Assembly: GCA_030145085.1 (NCBI GenBank)
Contig: JAQYWG010000007.1
Location: forward strand, 1 to 37,061
DNA length: 37,061 bases
Reading direction: 5' to 3'
Origin: Thermodesulfobacteriota bacterium
Lineage (GTDB): Bacteria > Desulfobacterota > BSN033 > WVXP01 > G020346125
A model generated the notes under the pieces. The model searched no databases. It was not told where the DNA came from and saw only the letters and a list, made by a program, of their open reading frames with translations. How positions within the stretch are numbered: the stretch's first letter is position 1; every line of letters starts with the position of its first letter. Below are positions 8,065-17,880 of this stretch, one piece after another. The position numbers were made by a program, and so were the translations under genes.

Positions 8065-10319
8065 CCCCGGCACTCAAGTTCGGTGGGAGAATAGTGGTTT
8101 ATATCCTGCTCTATCTCCTCCTATCCGGCCGGTGCTTTGGAGAAGACGAAAAGATCGTAAAAATCACCATACTAGGTAACGAGAAGGTCGCCGAGGACGT
8201 GATCAGAAACAACATTAAAAGCAAGGAAAACGAACCCCTCTCGATCCCGCAGGTCAGAAAGGATCTTAACTCCATCTATGAGATGGACTATTTTACCGAT
8301 GTCATCATCGATCTGAGGGATGTGGAAGGGGGCAAAGAGGTTATATTCATCGTTGTGGAAAAACCCTCCATCCGAAATATACTGATCTCGGGAAATGTGA
8401 AGATCGAAGCCTCCAAAATAAGGGAGAGGATCGATATTACCACCGGTGCCATTTTAAATATGGAGAAGCTCAAACAAGCCTCTGATAACATCAAAAAACT
8501 TTACTCTTCCAAGGCTTACTACCGGGCAGAGGTCGACTATCACCCGAACTACCTGGATGAAAACCAAGTCGATATCGAATTCATCATCAAAGAGGGGAAA
8601 AAAGGCTACATTAAGAAGGTCCGATTCCAGGGTAACGAGCATTTTTCGACGAGGAAACTCCGAAAATACATGAGGACAAAAAAGAAGGGATGGGTTGGGT
8701 GGTTAATGAAAAGGGGGATGCTGGATGAAGATATCCTCAATGCCGATATTCAAAGCCTCCAGGGTTTTTACTTCGATCACGGACACATCCAGGTTAAAAT
8801 CGACAAGCCCGAGATTACCATAACCAAGGATGGGAAATGGATTTACATCGACATCAAAATCCAAGAGGGGGAACGGTTTAGAGTGGGGGAGATCGACTTC
8901 AAGGGCGACATTCTAACCACACGGGAAGACCTGTTCAAAAAGTTACGCCTTAAAAAGGGCAAAGTCTATCGCAGCTCCGTAGTCCAGAAGGACATCCAGA
9001 GGATCACCAATTTCTATACGGACAGGGGATACGCCTACGCCGAAATTGTCCCCCTCACCTCCGTGGATTCGGAAATGAGGCTCGCCCACATCACCTTCGA
9101 TATCCACAAGGGGAAGAAAGTCTATTTCGAGCGAATCACCATTTCCGGAAATACAAAGACCCGGGATAAGGTAATCAGGAGGGAGCTCAAAGCGGGAGAA
9201 GGTGATCTGTACAGCTCAACAGCCATAAGAAAAGGTCGACGAAAGCTCAAGACCACCGGGTATTTTAAGGAGGCCGAATTTACCACCAGTAAGGGAACCC
9301 GTGATGACAAGATCAACTTGGATATTAGGGTAGAAGAAGCCCCAACAGGAGCCGTTAGCTTTGGGGCGGGATTTAGCACATTGGAAGGATTGTTGGGAAC
9401 GGTCACTATCTCCGAGCGAAACCTCTTTGGGTTCGGCTATAAAACCCATCTATCCGGTACGATGGGAGGCGAGAGTCAGCGATTTAAATTCGGTTTTACC
9501 GAGCCCTGGCTCCTGGGAACACCCACGAGCGCTGGGTTTGATGTCTATAAAGAGGAGTCGGAAATCTTCGATACATACAGCTCCGATGTTCTCGGAGCGG
9601 ACGTCCACCTGGGCAGAAACCTGACGGACTATATATCAGCCTCTCTTGTAGGCCGAGCCGAGAGGGTGAAGATCTTCGACGTCTCCCCTGATGCCTCCGA
9701 TCTCGTGAAGCAAGAGGAGGGAACCAAGGATACCCACAGCCTCACCCTGGTGTTGGCGAGGGATACGAGGAATGACTTTTACAACCCTACCAAGGGATCC
9801 AAACACACCTTCAGCCTGGAGAATGCGGGAGGGATTTTAGGGGGTGACAACACCTTCTACAAGGTTGTCGGCGATACCAATTGGTACTTCCCCCTGCCCT
9901 GGAACACGGTGCTCCATCTGCGGGGGAGAGCTGGCATCGTCGAGGGATACGATGAGAAAGTCGTTCCCATTTACGAACGATTTTACGTCGGCGGCATCAA
10001 TACGATACGGGGCTTCGAATATGGGGAGGCGGGACCCAAGGACGAAACCGGGGAGGTAATTGGGGGCGAGAAAATGGTTATCTTCAATTCGGAATTCATC
10101 TTTCCCTTGAGCAGGGCGCTCGGCTTGAGGGGCGCTATCTTCTACGATGGGGGGGGAGGCTGGGATGAAAAATTTGAAAGGTGGAGACACGCCGTGGGGG
10201 TAGGGATCCGCTGGTTCTCGCCTGTGGGTCCCATTCGAATCGACTGGGGATATAACCTCGACCCCCACGAGGGCGAGAGGCAGGGTGTTTGGGACTTCAC
10301 CGCAGGGGCTCAATTTTGA
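8061..10319 (+). CDS. bamA: Outer membrane protein assembly factor BamA
   Basis: 752 aa; signal peptide, repeated POTRA-like segments, C-terminal surface-antigen barrel (FYVGGINTIRGFEYGEAGP, GVGIRWFSPVGPIRIDWGYNLDP, final residue F). Confidence 0.96.
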   Translation: MTPALKFGGRIVVYILLYLLLSGRCFGEDEKIVKITILGNEKVAEDVIRNNIKSKENEPLSIPQVRKDLNSIYEMDYFTDVIIDLRDVEGGKEVIFIVVEKPSIRNILISGNVKIEASKIRERIDITTGAILNMEKLKQASDNIKKLYSSKAYYRAEVDYHPNYLDENQVDIEFIIKEGKKGYIKKVRFQGNEHFSTRKLRKYMRTKKKGWVGWLMKRGMLDEDILNADIQSLQGFYFDHGHIQVKIDKPEITITKDGKWIYIDIKIQEGERFRVGEIDFKGDILTTREDLFKKLRLKKGKVYRSSVVQKDIQRITNFYTDRGYAYAEIVPLTSVDSEMRLAHITFDIHKGKKVYFERITISGNTKTRDKVIRRELKAGEGDLYSSTAIRKGRRKLKTTGYFKEAEFTTSKGTRDDKINLDIRVEEAPTGAVSFGAGFSTLEGLLGTVTISERNLFGFGYKTHLSGTMGGESQRFKFGFTEPWLLGTPTSAGFDVYKEESEIFDTYSSDVLGADVHLGRNLTDYISASLVGRAERVKIFDVSPDASDLVKQEEGTKDTHSLTLVLARDTRNDFYNPTKGSKHTFSLENAGGILGGDNTFYKVVGDTNWYFPLPWNTVLHLRGRAGIVEGYDEKVVPIYERFYVGGINTIRGFEYGEAGPKDETGEVIGGEKMVIFNSEFIFPLSRALGLRGAIFYDGGGGWDEKFERWRHAVGVGIRWFSPVGPIRIDWGYNLDPHEGERQGVWDFTAGAQF

Positions 10320-10344
10320 AGACGACCTTTTGGAGGGAGGGGAA

Positions 10345-10878
10345 ATGTTTAAGGACACAACGAAGGGAAAGATGATCATTCTTTGTGGGGTCTTGATCTT
10401 TTTCACCTTCGGCGCCGTGGCTCGCGCAGCAGAGATAAAGATCGGGTATGTGGACTTACAGAAGGCTCTGAATGAATCCGAGGCCGGCAAGGAAGCAAAG
10501 GTGGTAATGGAAACCGAATACAAAAATATCCAAACCGAAATTGCCCAAAGGGAGAAAGAACTTCAGGCCTTACAGGAAACCCTTCAGAGACAGGGAATGA
10601 TGCTCAGCGAGAAGGGGAGGAAGGAAAAGGAGCGGGAGTTCCAGAATAAGATGAAGGAATATAAGCGGTGGAGAGAGGACAGGCTAAATGAATTCAAGCA
10701 GAAGGAGAGAGACTTCACCAAAGCCGCGTTGAAGGATTTAGGGGCGGTGGTCAAAAAGCTGGGAGAAGACGAGAATTTCACCGTCATCCTGGAAAAGGGG
10801 CAGGCTATTTACATCTCGGGGAAAATAGACCTCACGGATCGTGTCATTCAGATCTTCAACTCCACCAGCAAGAAATAG
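10345..10878 (+). CDS. skp: OmpH/Skp family periplasmic chaperone
   Basis: Internal ATG at 10345 (after GGAGGGGAA) chosen over the ORF-track start at 10285, which overlaps bamA. MFKDTTKGKMIILCGVLIFFTFGAVARAAEIKIGYVDLQKALNESEAGKEAK..., coiled-coil middle. Confidence 0.9.
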   Translation: MFKDTTKGKMIILCGVLIFFTFGAVARAAEIKIGYVDLQKALNESEAGKEAKVVMETEYKNIQTEIAQREKELQALQETLQRQGMMLSEKGRKEKEREFQNKMKEYKRWREDRLNEFKQKERDFTKAALKDLGAVVKKLGEDENFTVILEKGQAIYISGKIDLTDRVIQIFNSTSKK

Positions 10879-10895
10879 AAGGGGAGAACCCACCC

Positions 10896-11978
10896 ATGGA
10901 AAAAACGCTGAAGGAACTGGCCCAATTGGTGGGCGGGGAGGTTATCGGCGACGGAAAAGTTAAGATCTTCGGCGTAGCCCCTATCGAAGAAGCCCAAAAA
11001 GGTGAGATTACCTTCGTTGCCCACCCGAGATTCTTGCCAAAATTGAAACAGACCGAGGCTTCGGCTGTCATCGTTTCCCCGAAGGTCCGCGAGGCTGATA
11101 AACCCCTCCTTAGGGTAGCAAACCCCTACCTGGCCTTTGCCAAGATCTTGGAGGTTTACGTCCATCGACCTTACGAATCAAGGGGAGTTGACCAACGGGC
11201 CTGGGTTAGCCCGACGGCCAAGCTGGGGGAAAAGGTCAGCATTTACCCCTTCGTATATGTCGGTAATCATGCCGAGATCGGCAATCGAGTCACCCTCTTC
11301 CCCGGGGTTTTCGTCGGCGATAACGCTTTCATCGGGGACGATACCCTCGTCTATCCCAATGTCTGCATATACGGGGGAAGCAGAATTGGCAAAAGGGTAA
11401 CCCTCCACGGCGGGGTTATCGTCGGGAGCGATGGCTTCGGTTTCGCTAAGGACGGCAGACGAAATGTCAAAATACCGCAGATAGGTATCGTGGAGATCGG
11501 AGACGATGTCGAGATAGGGGCCAATACCACGGTGGACAGGGCCGCGATGGGAAAGACCGTCATAAAAAAGGGGGTAATAATCGACAATCTCGTTCAAGTG
11601 GCCCACAGCGTCATCATTGGCGAGGATAGCATCATCGTCGCCCAGGTGGGAATCGCCGGAAGCACTAAGATCGGAGCCAATGTGATCCTGGCGGGCCAGG
11701 TGGGCGTGGTCGATCACATTGAGATCGGGGATAATGTCATGGTGGGGCCCCAGTCGGGAGTGGTCAAGGACATTCCTCCTAACCAGGTAGTCACCGGCAC
11801 CCCTCCCCTACCCCACAAAGAACAACTGAGAGCAGTCCTGACCTTTCCCAAGCTTCCGGAGATGTGGAGGAAGATTGGTCAATTGGAGGCCAAGGTAAGG
11901 ACCCTGGAGGCGGGACAAAACGTAAGACGAAAAACATTTCATCAATCTTTGGAGGACACCCATGATCCAGATCAATGA
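10896..11978 (+). CDS. lpxD: UDP-3-O-(3-hydroxyacyl)glucosamine N-acyltransferase
   Basis: 360 aa; LpxD N-terminal domain plus hexapeptide repeats, '[53 protein letters not shown]'. Confidence 0.96.
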   Translation: MEKTLKELAQLVGGEVIGDGKVKIFGVAPIEEAQKGEITFVAHPRFLPKLKQTEASAVIVSPKVREADKPLLRVANPYLAFAKILEVYVHRPYESRGVDQRAWVSPTAKLGEKVSIYPFVYVGNHAEIGNRVTLFPGVFVGDNAFIGDDTLVYPNVCIYGGSRIGKRVTLHGGVIVGSDGFGFAKDGRRNVKIPQIGIVEIGDDVEIGANTTVDRAAMGKTVIKKGVIIDNLVQVAHSVIIGEDSIIVAQVGIAGSTKIGANVILAGQVGVVDHIEIGDNVMVGPQSGVVKDIPPNQVVTGTPPLPHKEQLRAVLTFPKLPEMWRKIGQLEAKVRTLEAGQNVRRKTFHQSLEDTHDPDQ

Positions 11979-12399
11979 AATTATGGGGCTGTTGCCCCAT
12001 GGATACCCATTCCTCCTCGTCGATCGCATCGTGGAGTTGGAAATAGGGAAGCGAATCGTCGGCATAAAGAATGTCACCATCAATGAACCCTTTTTCCAGG
12101 GCCACTTTCCAGGCCAACCCATCATGCCTGGGGTATTAATAGTCGAGGCCATGGCCCAGACCGCCGGTGTCCTTGCCTTCAAATCAATGCCTGAAGAGCT
12201 TAAGAAGAAGGTGGTTTACTTCATGGCCATCGACAAGGTCCGATTCCGAAGGCCGGTTCAGCCGGGAGATCAGATTAGGATGGAGATGGTTGTTTCAAAA
12301 CAGCGCAAATCCATATGGGGCTTTACGGGGAAAGCCTATGTAGAGGACCAATTGGCTGCCGAAGCGGAATTAATGGCCATGGTAAGCGACAAGGTATAA
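11962..12399 (+). CDS. fabZ: 3-hydroxyacyl-ACP dehydratase FabZ
   Basis: 145 aa; '[13 protein letters not shown]', '[23 protein letters not shown]'. Confidence 0.97.
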   Translation: MIQINEIMGLLPHGYPFLLVDRIVELEIGKRIVGIKNVTINEPFFQGHFPGQPIMPGVLIVEAMAQTAGVLAFKSMPEELKKKVVYFMAIDKVRFRRPVQPGDQIRMEMVVSKQRKSIWGFTGKAYVEDQLAAEAELMAMVSDKV

Positions 12400-12419
12400 G
12401 GAAGTCGGAGGCGCTCTTT

Positions 12420-13193
12420 ATGATACACGAAAAGGCTGTTGTTCACCCTCGGGCAAGGATCGCCGAAGGCGTTGAAATTGGCCCTTTTTCAGTCGTCGGC
12501 GAAAACGTAACCATCGGCAAGGACACCTGGATCGGACCCCACGTGGTAATTACCGGATGGACAACGATCGGAAAAAATTGTAAGATATTTCAATTTTCCT
12601 CCATCGGAGAAGTCCCTCAATATCTCAGATTTACGGGTGAGGAATCTCATGTCCTTATCGGCGATAACAACGTTATCAGGGAGTTCGTCACCATCAATCG
12701 GGCGACGACCCAAGGGGGAGGGAAGACTGTCTTGGGCAATGAGAACTTCTTGATGGCCTATGCCCATGTGGCCCACGATTGCCTCATCGGGAACCAAGTG
12801 ATTATGTCCAACGCCGCTACTCTAGCGGGACATATCGAGATCGAGGATGGTGCTATCATCGGTGGGTTATCGGCCGTGCACCAGTTCGTCCGAATCGGCG
12901 CATACTCCTTTATCAGCGGACTAACCGGTGTCCCTCAGGATATCCCCCCCTATATCCTTGTTGCGGGCGGTCGGTGTAAACCCTATGGATTAAACTTGGT
13001 CGGCCTCAAAAGACACGGTTTCCCGGAGAAGACCATCAAGGGGCTCAAAAAGGCTTACAAGATCATCTTCAGGTCCGGATTGACCCTCGAAAATGCCATA
13101 AAGAACATCCAGGCGGATGAAATAAGCAATATTCCCGAAGTGTTTCACCTCATTCAATTCATTCAAGGATCAAAGAGGGGGATCTGCAGGTGA
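12420..13193 (+). CDS. lpxA: Acyl-ACP--UDP-N-acetylglucosamine O-acyltransferase
   Basis: Start reset from 12315 to ATG 12420 (MIHEKAVVHPRARIAEGVEIGPFSVVGENVTIG...); LpxA hexapeptide repeats and 'REFVTINRATTQGGGKTVLGNENFLMAYAHVAHDC'. Confidence 0.95.
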   Translation: MIHEKAVVHPRARIAEGVEIGPFSVVGENVTIGKDTWIGPHVVITGWTTIGKNCKIFQFSSIGEVPQYLRFTGEESHVLIGDNNVIREFVTINRATTQGGGKTVLGNENFLMAYAHVAHDCLIGNQVIMSNAATLAGHIEIEDGAIIGGLSAVHQFVRIGAYSFISGLTGVPQDIPPYILVAGGRCKPYGLNLVGLKRHGFPEKTIKGLKKAYKIIFRSGLTLENAIKNIQADEISNIPEVFHLIQFIQGSKRGICR

Positions 13194-14167
13194 CGAGGAA
13201 ATTAAGGCTCGGTGTGGTCGGCGTGGGATACTTCGGGCAATTTCACGCCGAGAAATACCAACAAATGCCTGAAGTGGAGTTGGTGGGGTTGGTGGATATT
13301 GATCGCTCCCGTTCACAGGAAATAGCGAGGCGTTTCAATACCAATGCCTTTTACCATTATGAGGATCTATACGATAAGGTAGATGCCGTCAGCATCGCCG
13401 TCCCAACGCCCATTCACTACCAAGTAACCAAGGACTTCTTCCACAGGGGGATCGATGTCCTTTTGGAAAAACCCATAACCGCTACTCTCCGAGAGGCGGA
13501 TGAATTGATCGATATGGCGGAAAAGAAACAACTGGTCTTTCAGGTTGGTCACCAGGAGAGGTTTAATGCCGCCTTAATGGCTTTGGAGGGGAGCCTTGCC
13601 GATCCCATGTTCATCGAATCCCACCGGCTGAGCCCTTTTCTGCAAAGGGCGGCAGGTGTCGATGTGGTCCTTGACCTGATGATCCATGATATTCAGATTA
13701 TTCTCAGCATGGTGGATTCCCCAATCCAGTCCATTCAAGCCGTAGGCATCCCAATCGTATCCCCTTATTTGGATATTGCCAATGCTCGGATCGAATTCAA
13801 CAACGGTTGCATCGCAAACGTAACGGCCAGCCGTGTCTCCCGGGAGAAGATGCGGAAGATCCGAATCTTCCAACCCACCGCTTACTTCTCCATCGACTAC
13901 GTCTCCCAAAGGATTACCGTCCTCAGCAAGGATGGCAAGGGGCGTAAGCCCATTTTCCCCGGCCTCTTCGCCGAGGATATCAAAATCGCCAAAAACGACC
14001 CCCTGGAGTCGGAAATAAACTCCTTCGTCGAGAGGATCAAGGACAGAAAGAAACCCCTGATCTCGGGATTGGACGGGAAGAAGGCTCTCGAGGTCGCTTT
14101 GAGGATTACCGACCAGATCCAAAGGAATATCGAAAGAAGGAAAACATCGGGTGGCCTTATGGCATGA
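13190..14167 (+). CDS. Gfo/Idh/MocA family oxidoreductase located between lpxA and lpxB
   Basis: 325 aa; GTG start overlapping the lpxA stop; Rossmann motif 'LGVVGVGYFGQFHAEKY', 'VLLEKPITATLREADELI', 'QVGHQERFN'. Confidence 0.9.
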   Translation: MTRKLRLGVVGVGYFGQFHAEKYQQMPEVELVGLVDIDRSRSQEIARRFNTNAFYHYEDLYDKVDAVSIAVPTPIHYQVTKDFFHRGIDVLLEKPITATLREADELIDMAEKKQLVFQVGHQERFNAALMALEGSLADPMFIESHRLSPFLQRAAGVDVVLDLMIHDIQIILSMVDSPIQSIQAVGIPIVSPYLDIANARIEFNNGCIANVTASRVSREKMRKIRIFQPTAYFSIDYVSQRITVLSKDGKGRKPIFPGLFAEDIKIAKNDPLESEINSFVERIKDRKKPLISGLDGKKALEVALRITDQIQRNIERRKTSGGLMA

Positions 14168-15318
14168 AGCGCACTGGAGAAAGGAAAATTTTGATTGTCG
14201 CGGGAGAGACCTCGGGAGATCTCCATGGGGCCCACTTGGTGAAGGCAGCTCTCTCCTTGGATCCCAAGCTCCATTTCTACGGCGTAGGAGGAGAACATCT
14301 AAGAAGCATGGGGATCGAGGTTGTTTTCGACAACTCGAACGTAGCCGTTGTCGGCATCGTAGAGGTCCTCTCCAAGCTGAGGTCTATCTATCGGATTTTC
14401 CGATGGCTCAAGGGGTCCCTCGATCGGGATAAACCCGACCTCGCCATACTCATCGATTTTCCCGACTTCAACCTCAGATTAGCCAAGGAAGCGAATAAGA
14501 GAGGAATCCCCGTCTTTTACTACATCAGCCCCCAAGTATGGGCATGGAGGAGGGGAAGGGTCAAGAAGATTGCAAAATTGGTCCATAAGCTGGTGGTAAT
14601 CCTCCCCTTTGAGGTTCCCTTCTATCGGGAAAGGGGTATCGATTGTGAATTCGTAGGCCATCCCTTGATCGACATCGTCAAACCCCATCTCGCCAAGGAG
14701 AAAGCCTTCGATATATTCCGCTTGGACAAGGATAAGAGGACTATTGGACTGTTGCCCGGAAGTCGCCGGGACGAGGTCCAAAACCTCCTTCCCGTCCTCC
14801 TCAAGAGCGCCCATCTTCTTTTGCGGGATTTTCCGAACCTCCAATTCGTCATCCCCATAGCGCCGGCCATCAACCGCTTTGAGGTCGAACAATATATTGC
14901 GGACTCCAATGTGGATATCAGGGTGGTTGGGGAGCATACCTACGATGTACTCAACGTCTGCGACCTTATTATCACCGCCTCCGGGACGGCCACGCTGGAA
15001 GCGGCCATTATGAGCACCCCCATGATCATCATCTACAAAGTGTCGTTCCTCTCCTATCTGGTAGGGCGGCTTCTCGTGAAGGTCAAGGACATCGGTTTAG
15101 TCAACCTCATCGCCGAAAAGAGGGTTGTGCCCGAGCTCATCCAAGGGCAGGCCTCCCCCGCCAATATTTTCAATGAGGCCTCCAAGATGCTGAAAAACCC
15201 CCATCTCCTATCCGTGATCAGAGGCGAACTGGAAAAGGTCAGGGAGAAATTGGGAAACCCGGGAACATCTCAAAGGGCGGCGCAAATCCTGTATCGCGTC
15301 ATTCACCAAGGGGCATAG
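14164..15318 (+). CDS. lpxB: Lipid-A-disaccharide synthase
   Basis: 384 aa; 'ILIVAGETSGDLHGAHLVKAAL', 'YYISPQVWAWRRGRVKKI', 'FVGHPLID', 'LLPGSRRDEV', 'ASGTATLEAAIMSTPMIIIYKVS'. Confidence 0.96.
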   Translation: MKRTGERKILIVAGETSGDLHGAHLVKAALSLDPKLHFYGVGGEHLRSMGIEVVFDNSNVAVVGIVEVLSKLRSIYRIFRWLKGSLDRDKPDLAILIDFPDFNLRLAKEANKRGIPVFYYISPQVWAWRRGRVKKIAKLVHKLVVILPFEVPFYRERGIDCEFVGHPLIDIVKPHLAKEKAFDIFRLDKDKRTIGLLPGSRRDEVQNLLPVLLKSAHLLLRDFPNLQFVIPIAPAINRFEVEQYIADSNVDIRVVGEHTYDVLNVCDLIITASGTATLEAAIMSTPMIIIYKVSFLSYLVGRLLVKVKDIGLVNLIAEKRVVPELIQGQASPANIFNEASKMLKNPHLLSVIRGELEKVREKLGNPGTSQRAAQILYRVIHQGA

Positions 15319-15338
15319 ACCTCTTCCCCTATCTCGAC

Positions 15339-17108
15339 ATGACCGTGCAATTGTACAAAAGGCTGCTGCAATACGTTAAACCCTACCGGATGAAACTCAT
15401 CTTGGCCATGATCTGTATGGTCTTTTTCGGTCTCTGTCAGGGCGGAACCGCCTGGCTCGCCCAGCCCGCCGTGGACAACGTTTTGCTTGACAAAGATGTG
15501 AGGCTGTTATTCCTCATACCAGCGGTTATCATCGCGCTCTTTCTCATTAGGGGAGTATTCGACTACGGCCAATCCTACCTCATGAGCTACGTCGGTCAGC
15601 GTATCGTGGCCGATTTGCGGGAACAACTCTACAATCATCTCCAATACTTCTCCCTCTCATTCTTTACCAAAACGCCAACGGGCGTCCTCATATCGAGGCT
15701 CACCAATGACATCGCCCTCATCCAGGGGGCTGTTTCCAACGCCATAACCACCGTCATCAAAGAATCCTTTACCATCATCATCCTCACCGGGGTGGTCTTC
15801 TATCAGAATTGGAAGCTGGCGTCTATCGCCTTCTTCGTCCTCCCCCTTGCCGCTATTCCCATCGTCAAATTCGGCCAGAAACTCCGTAAGTTTAGCATCA
15901 GGGGCCAGATCCGGATGGGATCCATAACCTCCTTGCTCCAAGAGACCATCTCGGGGAATCGCATCGTAAAGGCCTTTACCATGGAGGATTATGAATCCCG
16001 CCGTTTTTCCGCCGAAAACGACCGATTCTTCAAGGTCGTCATGAAGAGGCAGAAAATCAGGGCCCTCTCCTCCCCCGTCGTCGAGGTATTGGGGGGATTG
16101 GGTGTCGCCGCCATCGTGTTGATTGGGGGGTATAGCGTGATTACAGGACATTCTACCCCGGGAAGTCTCAGCGCCTTCCTGGTAGCCCTCGGCCTCCTGT
16201 ATAAACCCATCAAATCCCTCACCAGGATCAACGACGTCGTTCAAGGGGGGTTGGCGGCGGGCTCGAGGGTCTTTGAACTGCTGGACCAAACACCCGAAAT
16301 CAGGGATACCGATGGGGCAGTACCGCTAACCCGCATTTCGGATTGTATCAAATTCGAACACATGTCCTTCAAGTACGAGCACAAGAAGGTCTTGAAGGAT
16401 ATCACTATAGAGGTAACGGTGGGGGAGGTATTGGCGCTGGTCGGAATGAGTGGAGCGGGAAAGACAACCCTGGTGAATTTGATCCCCCGATTCTACGATG
16501 TAGACGAGGGCCACATCACCATCGATGGGAGGGATATCAGGACCTTCACCATAAAGTCCCTCAGGGAACATATCGCAATCGTGACCCAGCAGACCATCCT
16601 CTTCAACGATACCGTAAGGAATAACATCGCCTATGGGGATATCACCAGATCCGAGGAGGAGATCATCGAGGCCGCCAAAGCGGCCAATGCCCATGGGTTC
16701 ATCGAGAAGTTGCCCTCGGGCTATGACACGGTAATCGGGGAACGGGGGGTAAGGCTCTCCGGTGGGGAACGGCAGCGGATCTCCATAGCCAGGGCGCTGC
16801 TCAAGGACGCCCCCATCCTCATTCTGGACGAGGCCACCTCGTCCCTTGACTCCGAATCGGAACTCCAGGTTCAGATCGCACTGGAAAGATTGATGGCAAA
16901 TCGGACCGTCTTCCTCATCGCCCACCGTCTCTCCACCATAAGGAACGCCCATCGCATCTTGGTCATCGATGATGGGAGAGCCGTCGAAGAAGGGACCCAT
17001 GATGAGCTCATGGCCCTGAATCGGATCTACAAAAGGCTCCACGATATGCAGTTCAGGGACGACGGTGAAACCGTTTTGCGGAAGGCCAAGGTGAGGCAGA
17101 TTTATTAG
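15339..17108 (+). CDS. msbA: Lipid A export ABC transporter (permease/ATPase fusion)
   Basis: 589 aa; ABC exporter TM domain plus NBD (GMSGAGKTTLVNLIPRFYDVDEG, LSGGERQRISIARALLKDAPILILDEATSSLD); between lpxB and waaA. Confidence 0.92.
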   Translation: MTVQLYKRLLQYVKPYRMKLILAMICMVFFGLCQGGTAWLAQPAVDNVLLDKDVRLLFLIPAVIIALFLIRGVFDYGQSYLMSYVGQRIVADLREQLYNHLQYFSLSFFTKTPTGVLISRLTNDIALIQGAVSNAITTVIKESFTIIILTGVVFYQNWKLASIAFFVLPLAAIPIVKFGQKLRKFSIRGQIRMGSITSLLQETISGNRIVKAFTMEDYESRRFSAENDRFFKVVMKRQKIRALSSPVVEVLGGLGVAAIVLIGGYSVITGHSTPGSLSAFLVALGLLYKPIKSLTRINDVVQGGLAAGSRVFELLDQTPEIRDTDGAVPLTRISDCIKFEHMSFKYEHKKVLKDITIEVTVGEVLALVGMSGAGKTTLVNLIPRFYDVDEGHITIDGRDIRTFTIKSLREHIAIVTQQTILFNDTVRNNIAYGDITRSEEEIIEAAKAANAHGFIEKLPSGYDTVIGERGVRLSGGERQRISIARALLKDAPILILDEATSSLDSESELQVQIALERLMANRTVFLIAHRLSTIRNAHRILVIDDGRAVEEGTHDELMALNRIYKRLHDMQFRDDGETVLRKAKVRQIY

Positions 17109-17205
17109 GCCGTTGATCCCACGGGGGCGGATTGATCCGGGTGGTAATCCCATGCTCGAGGGCCGCTGAGTTATCGGGCATTAAACGTGCCGAAGGAACC
17201 TTCCA

Positions 17206-17880
17206 TTGAAGAGGTTAATTAACAGGCTGATACTAGCCTTAGTACCTCCGCTCGCCTATTGTGTAATTAAGCTCCTCTCGTGGACCATGCGAGTAGAGAT
17301 GATCAACGGCCACATACACGATGACTGTCTGAGAAAAGGGAAGCCTCTCATCCTTACCTTCTGGCATGGCAGGCTCTTGATGATGTCGGCCGGGTATAGG
17401 GGGAAAGGGGTGGCCATTCCCATCAGCCTCCACCAAGATGGGGAACTCATCAGCAGAACCGTGAAGTACTTTGGCATCAGGTCCATCCGGGGATCTACTA
17501 CCAGGGGAGGATTTTCGGCCATGCGGGAGATGCTGAAGGCCTCTGAGGAAGGATATGATATCGCCATCACCCCCGATGGCCCACGGGGGCCTCGATATAG
17601 AGTCCAAAACGGAATAATAGAGCTTGCCAGGCGGACGGGAATGACCATCATTCCCGTCACCTTCAACGCTTCGAGAAAAAAGGTATTTCGAAGCTGGGAT
17701 CGCTTTCTGTTCCCCTATCCCTTCTCAAGGGGGGTATTTATTTTTGGGAAACCCTTACTCGTTCCACAACAAATAAGTAAAGGCGTTTTCGAGCAGACGA
17801 GGCTTCTGCTTGAGAGGAGATTGAGGGAGATAACGGATCGAGCAGACCGGCACTTCGAGAAGGGGGCCGGGGATAGATGA
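17206..17880 (+). CDS. DUF374 / LPLAT-type acyltransferase
   Basis: 224 aa; TTG start likely; 'LTFWHGRLLMM', 'SLHQDGELISRTVKYFGIRSIRGSTTRGG', 'ITPDGPRGPRYRVQNGIIELARRTGMTIIPV'. Confidence 0.9.
   Translation: MKRLINRLILALVPPLAYCVIKLLSWTMRVEMINGHIHDDCLRKGKPLILTFWHGRLLMMSAGYRGKGVAIPISLHQDGELISRTVKYFGIRSIRGSTTRGGFSAMREMLKASEEGYDIAITPDGPRGPRYRVQNGIIELARRTGMTIIPVTFNASRKKVFRSWDRFLFPYPFSRGVFIFGKPLLVPQQISKGVFEQTRLLLERRLREITDRADRHFEKGAGDR

Noticed and set aside
10285-10344. Upstream start of the Skp ORF
   Set aside because: Overlaps the bamA 3' end; ATG 10345 has a good SD and begins a proper signal peptide.
15657-17153. Long antisense ORFs 15657..16289 and 16326..17153 (-)
   Set aside because: Mirror the msbA coding sequence; acidic G/D/E-rich translations typical of antisense frames.
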